Positions 26,398 through 34,056 of a DNA stretch of 64,000 nucleotides are shown here, piece after piece. Origin of the DNA: Flavobacteriales bacterium (lineage in GTDB: Bacteria; Bacteroidota; Bacteroidia; Flavobacteriales_G; Salibacteraceae). The notes under the pieces are model-generated. The model saw only the letters and a list, made by a program, of their open reading frames with translations. It made no database searches and was not told where the DNA came from. The stretch's first letter is position 1; the number at the start of each line of letters is the position of its first letter. Where the stretch lies: assembly GCA_003499525.1 (NCBI GenBank), contig DNTB01000089.1, positions 156,234-220,233 on the forward strand. Direction: 5' to 3'. The translations under genes were made by a program, and so were the position numbers.

Positions 26398-26711
26398 TAT
26401 TTAAGTTTTACTGCAGTACCATAGGCTAATATTTCCGAGGCTCCCTGCATTACCATAGAGGTCATCAGTCTTACATTGATCACAGCGTCGGCATTTTGAT
26501 TTTGTGCATCTTGTGTCATTCTTTGTATGGCCTGCTCTCTGGCATGCGCCTGGAGCTTGGTGTACTCTTCAATTTCACCACCGACAATATTCTTTAGTCC
26601 GGCAAAAATGTCTCTCCCAATGTTTCTCGCCCGAACAGTGCTCCCACGAGCAATTCCGAGAATTTCGACCACTTCCTTACCCGGAATACTTTCAGTTGTT
26701 GTAATAATCAT
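26397..26711 (-). CDS. YbjQ/UPF0145-family heavy-metal-binding-domain protein
   Basis: About 104 residues starting MIITTTESIPGKEVVEILGI. The family pattern includes GSTVRARNIGRDIFAGLKNIVGGEIEEYTKL, then a helix with REQAIQRM, NADAVINVRL and the C-terminal ILAYGTAVKL. Members are predicted to form pentameric rings; biochemical role is not established. I prefer the ATG at 26711, matching family N-termini, over a TTG six codons earlier. Followed by the overlapping 44-aa membrane protein. Confidence 0.88.
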   Translation of the reverse strand: MIITTTESIPGKEVVEILGIARGSTVRARNIGRDIFAGLKNIVGGEIEEYTKLQAHAREQAIQRMTQDAQNQNADAVINVRLMTSMVMQGASEILAYGTAVKLK

Positions 26712-26802
26712 AACGTATTTCCCTTTCAATCAAAAGTAATCATACCTTCCATTTACATTGTCCTAATAAAATTGCCGATTAAATATCTAATTTCATGGCC
26801 AG

Positions 26803-27765
26803 ATGAAGGGAACTGTTTTTATTCTGTTCATTTTCCTCTGTCAAACGACATCGGCTGATCCTTTGGATATTGCCGGAGTTGACTCAATAGAACTATTCTA
26901 CCCTAAAACATACCTTCCGCTAAAAGATCCCCAACCTCAAGGCGATTTTGAAAAAATGCTCATCCCATTGAAGAGGGTCGGCAACATCTACCTGATTGAG
27001 GCTAAGGTTGATGGTGTCATTGGAAACTTTGTGTTAGACCTTGGAGCACCATATCTGGTGCTGAATTCAACATATTTTCGGGACTATAAGGTTTTGAGAG
27101 AATATCGCTCGGGTACTCTGACTTCCGAGAATTCCTTCATCAGGAGAACCTCAGTTAAACGGTTTGAGTTTGAAGAAGTCTTCTTTGAAAACATTGAAGC
27201 AGATATTACTGACCTTGCCAGAATAGAAAACAAAAGAGGTGTGAAAATTCTTGGACTTATGGGTGTTAACCTGTTTAAGTCCTTTGTGTTTGAGCTGGAT
27301 ATGAGATCCAATCAGCTGGTTTTGTACAAAACTGTTCCTGTCGAGCACCAGGAAGAGGATTTAATACTTGAAACTGACCTAAGTATTCAAAATGACGTAT
27401 TGCTCATAAGAAGTGAAATAAACGGTAAGAAATTGAAATTCAGTCTTGATACGGGGGCCGAAGTCAATATTGTAGATAGCAGACTTCCGGGAAGAATATT
27501 TGACGGGATGAAGATTTCAAGAAAGACCACGGTTTCCGGGGCCTCAGGTCAAACTGCTGAAGTTCTTCTCGTTTCGATGGGCAAAATGAAGATCGGAGAG
27601 GTTGAGTTCGATGGGATGCGCACTCTCGTGCTGAACCTAAATACAATGAGCCGTGCATACGGACTCGGAATAGACGGAATGTTAGGGTATTCTTTCTTTT
27701 CTCGTGGGAAAGTTGTACTCGATTTCCGAAATGGGAAACTCAAAATGTATTCAAATGGAAACTAA
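26803..27765 (+). CDS. Secreted retropepsin-like aspartyl protease family protein
   Basis: A 320-residue protein with an N-terminal signal peptide (GTVFILFIFLCQTTSA) and two aspartyl-protease lobes. The first has VLDLGAPYLVL at ~78-88, where the usual DTG is DLG; the second has FSLDTGAEVNIVD at ~214-226. A Gly-rich flap-like LGLMGVNLFKSFVFELD and the matching GIDGMLGYSFFSRGKVVLDF follow each lobe. Proteolysis is plausible with one canonical motif, but the altered first motif leaves activity uncertain. Its stop lies inside the next gene, which starts 11 nt earlier. Confidence 0.8.
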   Translation: MKGTVFILFIFLCQTTSADPLDIAGVDSIELFYPKTYLPLKDPQPQGDFEKMLIPLKRVGNIYLIEAKVDGVIGNFVLDLGAPYLVLNSTYFRDYKVLREYRSGTLTSENSFIRRTSVKRFEFEEVFFENIEADITDLARIENKRGVKILGLMGVNLFKSFVFELDMRSNQLVLYKTVPVEHQEEDLILETDLSIQNDVLLIRSEINGKKLKFSLDTGAEVNIVDSRLPGRIFDGMKISRKTTVSGASGQTAEVLLVSMGKMKIGEVEFDGMRTLVLNLNTMSRAYGLGIDGMLGYSFFSRGKVVLDFRNGKLKMYSNGN

Positions 27766-29206
27766 ACATTTAATACATAACGTCCATTTGCTTTTAGTGC
27801 TGGCCTTCATGTCATTGTGGGGACTTGACGTATGGTCTCAAACGGTTCCGGTTACATATTCTTACAACGATGGAGTCATTACCATGACCATTTTCAAAGA
27901 GCGAGATTCATTGAAGTTAGATAGCATTTGCGTTTCTGTAGGACACGACTACAAAGAACTGGACAGATTAACACAACTCGGATTACCTCAACCCACTACC
28001 ACCGGATGGATATTGGACGAATCAAACCAGGATGTTTATCGCTTGCACAAAGAAATATCCAAGCTGAACAGCGCTGGTAAGAAAGTTCACTCCATTTGGG
28101 ATATCGATCTGGAAGATACAGAAATAAAAACCACCAAACTTATTGCTACCTATGGCGTGAATGAGGTTAAACGCGACGCCATCAAGCAAATAGAGAAAGG
28201 CTTGCTTTTTGAATTCCGCAATGGGAAAAAGGCTCGTAAAGTAGTCCTTTCGGGTAATTTTAATGATTGGACAACCTCCTCAGCGAACGTTTCATACAAC
28301 CAGTTTTTGGAAAAATGGACTGCCAATGTGGAGCTCAATCCAGGCAAATACTGGTATAAGTACATCGTTGACGGGAAATGGACCCTGGATCCGGATAACA
28401 AACTCAAGGAATACGATGCTCAGGGGAATGAAAACAATATTTGCTATAAAACCAATTATCAATTCGAATTGAAGGGATACCTGAATGCGAAACGGGTTTA
28501 TGTAGCCGGTAATTTCAATAATTGGAGAGAGAAAGAACTGCGCTTGCAGCGAATGAAAACGGGTTGGTTTTTGCCCATTTATTTGCGAGAAGGTACCTAT
28601 ACCTACAAATTTATTGTAGACAACGAGTGGATTATCGATCCAGACAATACGCAGACCAGAGACGATGGTAGCGGCAACTTGAATTCCGTAATTTCTATCG
28701 GCGATACCATTTTCTTTAGTCTTATGGGGTATAAAGAGGCTCAGGAAGTTTTTATTGCAGGGGATTTTAATGATTGGAGATATGGAGAGCTTAAGATGAA
28801 TAGAACAGAAAAAGGCTGGAGATTACCTTACGTTCTGCCACCGGGTAATCATAGGTATAAATTCATCATCAACGGCAGCTGGACAGCTGATCCGGATAAC
28901 CCTGTAACAGAAGGAACGGATGAGTTCATCAACTCGGTGAAAGTAGTAGAGCCCAATCATACGTTTTATCTCAAAGGATACATCAATGCTCAGGAAGTGT
29001 TTGCAAGTGGCAGCTTCAATGGATGGTCGGAATCGGGATACCGAATGGAAAAAACATCAGATGGCTGGAAGCTGGATGTTTATCTTTATCCAGGCAAAGT
29101 CTTGTACAAGTTTAAAGTTGATGGAACCTGGATTATTGATAGCGAAAATCCACTGTACGAGAATAACGAGTACGGCACTGGAAATTCCATCCTTTGGATA
29201 GAATAA
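27755..29206 (+). CDS. Secreted protein with four tandem AMPK/CBM48-like glycogen-binding repeats
   Basis: 483 residues from the ATG at 27755 (METKHLIHN...), chosen because it places the signal peptide (LLLVLAFMSLWGLDVWSQ) at the N-terminus. Four E-set/CBM48-like repeats of ~80 residues run from about residue 145 to the end. Each has the core (V/A)xGxFNxW, a GxYxYKFxVDGxW strand pair and DPDNP-like turns. No catalytic domain is present. Repeats of this kind bind alpha-glucans or mediate protein contacts. It overlaps the aspartyl protease gene by 11 nt, suggesting coordinate expression. Confidence 0.82.
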   Translation: METKHLIHNVHLLLVLAFMSLWGLDVWSQTVPVTYSYNDGVITMTIFKERDSLKLDSICVSVGHDYKELDRLTQLGLPQPTTTGWILDESNQDVYRLHKEISKLNSAGKKVHSIWDIDLEDTEIKTTKLIATYGVNEVKRDAIKQIEKGLLFEFRNGKKARKVVLSGNFNDWTTSSANVSYNQFLEKWTANVELNPGKYWYKYIVDGKWTLDPDNKLKEYDAQGNENNICYKTNYQFELKGYLNAKRVYVAGNFNNWREKELRLQRMKTGWFLPIYLREGTYTYKFIVDNEWIIDPDNTQTRDDGSGNLNSVISIGDTIFFSLMGYKEAQEVFIAGDFNDWRYGELKMNRTEKGWRLPYVLPPGNHRYKFIINGSWTADPDNPVTEGTDEFINSVKVVEPNHTFYLKGYINAQEVFASGSFNGWSESGYRMEKTSDGWKLDVYLYPGKVLYKFKVDGTWIIDSENPLYENNEYGTGNSILWIE

Positions 29207-29770
29207 TTAGTCTTTTAGCCTAATCAATAATTCCGCCTTGAATACTCTCTTTCCTCCTATGCTCGTGGTATCGGCATAGTCAGGCCCGGAAGCAGACTTA
29301 TCAAGTTCTTCATATAAGCGGATGTTTAATCGCTCGGTGTTTCCGGAACCTGAAAGAAATACGGTGGTCAGTCCTACCGGAAACCCTGTTGGATCTGAAT
29401 CGATGTAGCTGATGTCATGATTCGAGGTGTCCGAAAGTTCGTAAAAGAACTGGTAGGTTGAAGTGTTGTTATCAACTCTTTCGTGCGGTTTCTCTGGGTT
29501 AGGATGGTTTTCATCCAACAATTCTATGTAGCCGAAATACTCAATATTAGTATCCAGTTTTCGGTTTTTTATAATAGGATCTTCACCTCCTTCACCATCC
29601 AGATCTTGGTATTCTAACGATACCGTGTCTCGCGTTCCTTTCGGAACAAGATGGTAAATCAGTGTGGTGATCTGAATATCATTGGATTCATCCGACGTAG
29701 GATCTTCGCAGCTAATGATCAGAAGAGCTAAGGCTGCGACAATGAGAATATTCAGAATTGTTTTATTCAT
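29207..29770 (-). CDS. Lipoprotein of unknown function
   Basis: 187 residues from the ATG at 29770. The signal peptide ends in LLIISC, a lipobox whose Cys would be lipidated. The mature part is acidic with VPKGTRDTVSLEYQDLDGEG near the start and an all-beta look (GYIELLDENHPNP, ISYIDSDPTGFPVGL). I do not recognise the family beyond generic Bacteroidota surface or periplasmic lipoproteins. It converges on the CBM48-repeat gene with stop codons directly abutting (TAATTA). Confidence 0.75.
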   Translation of the reverse strand: MNKTILNILIVAALALLIISCEDPTSDESNDIQITTLIYHLVPKGTRDTVSLEYQDLDGEGGEDPIIKNRKLDTNIEYFGYIELLDENHPNPEKPHERVDNNTSTYQFFYELSDTSNHDISYIDSDPTGFPVGLTTVFLSGSGNTERLNIRLYEELDKSASGPDYADTTSIGGKRVFKAELLIRLKD

Positions 29771-29794
29771 AGTACTTAAAGCCAATTTGACGTC

Positions 29795-29802
29795 CAAATG
29801 TA
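29795..29802 (-). promoter_or_regulatory. Possible -7 promoter element for the lipoprotein gene
   Basis: TACATTTG on the minus strand matches TAnnTTTG and lies 24 nt upstream of the lipoprotein ATG at 29770, a sensible leader length. A -33 TTTG partner is not evident. Confidence 0.35.
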
Positions 29803-29901
29803 GCGATATTCATAACATCGTTTTTTTTAAGAATTTTGAACCTCCATTAAACCTTTAACCCATAATCGCATCCAAAGTGCAAATTTCAAAAAACAAAAAC
29901 C

Positions 29902-30750
29902 ATGAATTTCAAATTTTTTGCTCTTCTCGTTTTAGTCGTCCTCTTCTTCTCGAATTGCAGAAAAGAGGAATTGGACGGCAACACCACAACTTCTTCAGAT
30001 TACTCTTATTCGGAGTTCGTGTCGGGCGATCTTAAGAACATTTCCAATGAAGGATTAGATTACTCTGTAAATGATCCTGATGGTAAAACTGAACGCGTCT
30101 GGTATTTGAGCAACGGATGCGCTGCCATTAGCGTGAGTCCTGCCTGGCCCGATACTACTTTTCCAAAAGACATCATCATCGATTTTGGAACGGGATGCAC
30201 GGGAATGGACGGCAGGGTGCGATCCGGAAAAGTAATGGTTTCCAGCACTGGAAGATACCGAACTCCAGGTGCTTCATGGACAGTAACCACTGATGATTAC
30301 TCCATCAATGGAATAGCTGTTGATGCAGTCCGAAATGTTGAAAATCAAGGCCTTAACGATCAAGGCCACCTTTTATACCGCGTCGAGAACAATCTAAATA
30401 AGATCACCCGTCCGGATGGCAGATCTTTCAGTTACTCGAGCATTTATGAAAGAAGTTGGATATCAGGCATTGAAACCAATTTTTTTAATGAAGGTATTCC
30501 CGGAATACAGGACGATATTTATTGGGTTACCGGCGGTGGTAGTGGTATTAACAGTGACGGCAACCCATACTCCATCACTATTACGGATAAGCTTGTCGTA
30601 GAGCTGGATTGTCCACATGTTGTCTCAGGAATTTTGGAAATCTCGCCTGATGGCAGGCCAACACGCATTCTGGATTATGGAAATGGGGATTGCGATAATT
30701 CAGCCACGGTAGCAATAAATGACAGAACTTTTCAAGTCATTTTACCTTGA
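29902..30750 (+). CDS. Lipoprotein of unknown function
   Basis: 282 residues beginning with a lipoprotein signal peptide (FFALLVLVVLFFSNC), Cys being the lipid attachment point, then a short S/T-rich linker. The body is beta-rich with GCAAISVSPAWPDTTFPKDI and IIDFGTGCTGMDGRVRSGKV near the middle, and a related C-terminal stretch (ISPDGRPTRILDYGNGDCDN), so it may contain two similar sub-domains. The family is widespread in Bacteroidota but I cannot name a function. A hairpin terminator follows. Confidence 0.75.
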   Translation: MNFKFFALLVLVVLFFSNCRKEELDGNTTTSSDYSYSEFVSGDLKNISNEGLDYSVNDPDGKTERVWYLSNGCAAISVSPAWPDTTFPKDIIIDFGTGCTGMDGRVRSGKVMVSSTGRYRTPGASWTVTTDDYSINGIAVDAVRNVENQGLNDQGHLLYRVENNLNKITRPDGRSFSYSSIYERSWISGIETNFFNEGIPGIQDDIYWVTGGGSGINSDGNPYSITITDKLVVELDCPHVVSGILEISPDGRPTRILDYGNGDCDNSATVAINDRTFQVILP

Positions 30751-30774
30751 AGTAAAAACCCTGTAAGAACAAAT

Positions 30775-30808
30775 CCACTCGGAAGACACTCCGGGTGGTT
30801 TCCTTTAT
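30775..30808 (+). terminator. Hairpin terminator after the 282-aa lipoprotein gene
   Basis: CCACTCGGA - six-base loop - TCCGGGTGG (one G.T wobble) followed by TTTCCTTTATTTTG. It lies 24 nt after the lipoprotein stop and overlaps the end of the convergent SPFH gene. Confidence 0.65.
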
Positions 30809-32148
30809 TTTGTATTCAGTTGTTTGGCCATGGCAGCGCCAATAAGGGATTCAAGTGGAGTTCCGCCTTTCGAATCACCAATGATCATAGTCTGTGGAAA
30901 TTGAATTCGAGATAATTCAGCGGCCACACCGATGGCTGTTTCCTTTTCTATCTGAGCTCGCTCTTGAGGAGTAAGACCCGCCTGAACCAGTTTTTTGTTC
31001 TTGTACGATTCTGCATCAGCCTTTACTTTCTCCGCCTGTGCTTTAAGTTTTTCGGTTTCAAGTGCAATTTGGGCAAGCTTTCTGTTGGTTTCTTCTTGTT
31101 TCAGCTTGGTCTCAATGGCAATAAGTGCTTTTACCTGTTCCTTTTCCTGAGATACCCTTTCAGCAGCTTTATCTCGCTCTCCCTCCGCCACAATGCGCGC
31201 TTGAGCATCTTTTGCTGTCTTGATTTTTTGCTGTTCTAATTGCCTTTTTGCAGATTCATCGCGTTGCGCTTCCAATCTTTTTTGGAATGCTTTTTCAAGG
31301 AGGACATCATCTACAATTACCTGTGCAACAATGATGTTGTTTTCGTTAATGTCGTGTGGAATTCGAATAACCTGACCCGATCTATCGAGACGTTTGTTGA
31401 CTTCATAGCGGGTTCTGATCTCCCTTATCTCTCTTTGTTCTTCTTCAATATCGGTTACCAAAGTATCCTTAAACTCAAGTTTTTCTACGCTGTATGTTCC
31501 GAGCTTTAGTTGATCATCAATAGCTACTCTAAAATCGGATGCTGAACCTGAAATGTAATCCTGCGCAGCAAACATATATCCTGTATTAGATACTACCTCG
31601 CGCACCGTAGGTATTAAAGTCGTTTGAACTAAATTCTGTAAACTTCTGAACTCAATGGCCAAATCGATGAACGATTGCTCATTTGCGGGTAATTGAAATC
31701 GAGTTGAGAGTTTCGCTCTTGCTGTTACCTGATCGATAAATCGAATTGGGATTGGTTCCATGGCCCCTTCAATCTCCCTCGAATCTTCCTCACCTGATAC
31801 GACCTTGACATCTATGAATTTTTGCCAAGGAATAATTTTGGCAAATCCTCTCCATTTGATGCCCTCATCCATTACTGCGCTTTTAGCCCCCGTAGGGTAA
31901 ACCACAAAGTACTGATAACCAGGTTCTGCCCAGAAAAACAGGTAGGGAATGGTGACAATGAAAACACCGAACAGTAGAATTCCGGTAATTACTCTATTTG
32001 AAAAACGCTCCAGCAGAAGAAAAAGAGGGTTTATGGTAGTCGCAGTGTTTTCAGTTTGTCTTGAAGTAGTGTTTCTTTTGCGAATAGGAGGAACTACAAA
32101 AAAAAGCAGGATGGAAAGGATGATGAGAAGAATACCTAGCGTAATCAT
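30805..32148 (-). CDS. SPFH/Band 7 domain membrane protein
   Basis: 447 residues. Two N-terminal hydrophobic helices (GILLIILSILLFFVVPPI, VITGILLFGVFIVTIPYLFF) precede an SPFH (stomatin/prohibitin/flotillin) domain at ~75-290. A long charged coiled coil rich in K, E, A and Q at ~285-400 follows, and the tail ends in FPQTMIIGDSKGGTPLESLI. Such proteins oligomerise into membrane microdomain scaffolds; partners often include membrane proteases, none adjacent here. Divergent from the DUF4476 gene. Confidence 0.85.
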   Translation of the reverse strand: MITLGILLIILSILLFFVVPPIRKRNTTSRQTENTATTINPLFLLLERFSNRVITGILLFGVFIVTIPYLFFWAEPGYQYFVVYPTGAKSAVMDEGIKWRGFAKIIPWQKFIDVKVVSGEEDSREIEGAMEPIPIRFIDQVTARAKLSTRFQLPANEQSFIDLAIEFRSLQNLVQTTLIPTVREVVSNTGYMFAAQDYISGSASDFRVAIDDQLKLGTYSVEKLEFKDTLVTDIEEEQREIREIRTRYEVNKRLDRSGQVIRIPHDINENNIIVAQVIVDDVLLEKAFQKRLEAQRDESAKRQLEQQKIKTAKDAQARIVAEGERDKAAERVSQEKEQVKALIAIETKLKQEETNRKLAQIALETEKLKAQAEKVKADAESYKNKKLVQAGLTPQERAQIEKETAIGVAAELSRIQFPQTMIIGDSKGGTPLESLIGAAMAKQLNTK

Positions 32149-32236
32149 ATGGCGTGGTTTAAATTTCCAATAACGTTAAAAAAAAGGAGGTGCAAAATTA
32201 GTGATTTTGTACTTTTAAACCCTTAAAATAAGATCT

Positions 32237-33181
32237 ATGAAAGTCATCATATCCGCGCTCTTAGTAGTATTCATGGTAATCTCTATGCAAGCACAGAATA
32301 GGTATAATCTCATTTTCTTTGCGGAGAATGGAGAGAAATTCGTCGTCATTCTAAATGGAGTGGTCCAGAATAAAACACCAGCCACCAATGTACAGGTTAC
32401 CGACCTAAAGGCCTCTGGCTACAAAGTCAGAATTGATTTTGAGCAGGAAGAACTCGGTTTTTTTGATAAGAACGTTTTTATGCCGGAAGAATCAATGGAA
32501 ATCACTTTTAATATTAAGAGAAACAACAAGGGAAAGTGGGTAATGAAGCAATATGCCACTGCAACAGTACCAACCTCCCCAAAAACAATGAATGATTACG
32601 AAACGGTTTCTTACCGCGAAAGTGATGAGGACCCAATTGTAGAATCCACTTCCGCGAATGCGGTGACTACGACAACTACAACCACAAAAACCACCACATC
32701 CGAAAATCCATCTCAAAAGGAAACCGTCACTATATCCATGGCTATGTCTGAAACATCAGCTGGAGCAGATATTCAAGTATCGGATGGATCAGGTAGTGAA
32801 AGTATGACAACGCAGACATCTACCACCACTGTGACTACCACAGAGGAATATCAGGAAGAAATTGAAGTTGTTGATAATCAACATGGGTGCGATGCCCCTA
32901 TGAATTCTGGTGATTTCAAGAATGCTCTGGAAACCATTGAGAGCAAAGATTTTGAAGATTCAAGGCTAAGCATCGCAGAACAGGTTGCAGAACGCAATTG
33001 TCTCGACTCTGAACAAGTGAAGGAAATCATGTTTCTTTTCGAGTTTGAAGAAACCCGGTTAGAATTCGCAAAGTTTGCTCATTCAAGAGTTTATGACCCT
33101 GGTAATTACTTCAAGGTTCAGGACGCATTCGATTATGAATCGAGCATTCAGTCCCTAAACGAGTACATTGATAGGTTCTAG
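32237..33181 (+). CDS. DUF4476 domain protein with Thr-rich linker
   Basis: 314-residue secreted protein. Signal peptide (VIISALLVVFMVISMQAQ), an N-terminal ~100-residue beta domain, a low-complexity linker at ~140-210 containing runs of threonine (TTTTTTKTTTSEN, TSTTTVTTTEE), and a C-terminal DUF4476 helical domain at ~220-310 (FKNALETIESKDFEDSRLSI, FEFEETRLEFAKFAHSRVYD). The linker is probably O-glycosylated, as S/T-rich stretches are in Bacteroidota; that is inference. Its TAG directly abuts the stop of the convergent SDR gene. Confidence 0.85.
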   Translation: MKVIISALLVVFMVISMQAQNRYNLIFFAENGEKFVVILNGVVQNKTPATNVQVTDLKASGYKVRIDFEQEELGFFDKNVFMPEESMEITFNIKRNNKGKWVMKQYATATVPTSPKTMNDYETVSYRESDEDPIVESTSANAVTTTTTTTKTTTSENPSQKETVTISMAMSETSAGADIQVSDGSGSESMTTQTSTTTVTTTEEYQEEIEVVDNQHGCDAPMNSGDFKNALETIESKDFEDSRLSIAEQVAERNCLDSEQVKEIMFLFEFEETRLEFAKFAHSRVYDPGNYFKVQDAFDYESSIQSLNEYIDRF

Positions 33182-33865
33182 TTAATTCCTAACCACAGAC
33201 ATTCCTGCATCAATTCCGAGAATCTGACCTGTAATGGATCGTGCATTATTACTATGCAAAAAGGCAACCATTGCGCCTATTTCTGACGGGTCTACAATTC
33301 TTTTTAGGGGTTGTCTGGACGCAATATTTTCGCGAGCCTTTTCATCCCGAAGTAGCCTGCTGGCCAGATTAGTATCTGTAACCGTTGGAGCAATCGCATT
33401 AACTCGGATATCTGGTGCCAGCTCCGCCGACAAAGAACGAACAAGTCCTTCTACTGCCCCTTTAGCACCGGCAATGGAACTATGAAAAGGCATTCCCTGA
33501 CCTACCGCAACAGTACTGAATAATACTATGGATGCGTTCTCACGAACTTTCAATGACCTGAGGTAGGTCTGAATTGTCTTTATTGCTCCAAGATAGTTGA
33601 TCTCCAAATCTTCCAGAAATTGATCTCTTTTTAAAGCCTTAAACGGTCTCAGATTGATACTGCCAGGACAATATGTGATAGAATCAACCTCGACTATTTC
33701 GGGCAGATCGTCCGTTTGAACGTCGGCTTGAAGATATTGTACTCCGGGTATTGGATGATCAGGTATATTTCGGGAAATGGAGATTCTTTGATCTTCTGCA
33801 GGCAATGATTCAAGTGTGGATTTTCCAATGCCTTTGGTACCCCCAACAACGATGTGTGTTTTCAT
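33182..33865 (-). CDS. Atypical short-chain dehydrogenase/reductase
   Basis: 227-residue Rossmann-fold oxidoreductase. The N-terminal cofactor motif is GGTKGIGKS (TGxxxGxG-like), the Asp-containing LQADVQTDDL contacts the adenine ring, and FSTVAVGQGM supplies the catalytic Ser region. Four residues before the expected Lys in SSIAGAKGAVEGL the usual catalytic Tyr is replaced by Ile, so the YxxxK site is broken. Similar divergent SDRs occur in Bacteroidota. The fold is certain; redox activity is doubtful. ATG at 33865. Confidence 0.85.
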   Translation of the reverse strand: MKTHIVVGGTKGIGKSTLESLPAEDQRISISRNIPDHPIPGVQYLQADVQTDDLPEIVEVDSITYCPGSINLRPFKALKRDQFLEDLEINYLGAIKTIQTYLRSLKVRENASIVLFSTVAVGQGMPFHSSIAGAKGAVEGLVRSLSAELAPDIRVNAIAPTVTDTNLASRLLRDEKARENIASRQPLKRIVDPSEIGAMVAFLHSNNARSITGQILGIDAGMSVVRN

Positions 33866-34056
33866 GTGTTCTTATTTGCCTTCTTCAACAGGAAGTTAAG
33901 CAATATGTTCTTCTATAATGCGATAGAATGAAAAGACCTGCTTTTTAAAGGTCTGTAAATGAGATGAATACTTTTAGGTTGATATTTTTTTTGCAAAAAT
34001 CTGAACCATATCAATTCCTGCAATGTTTAACGAACTGAACAAAAAAAACACACAAA

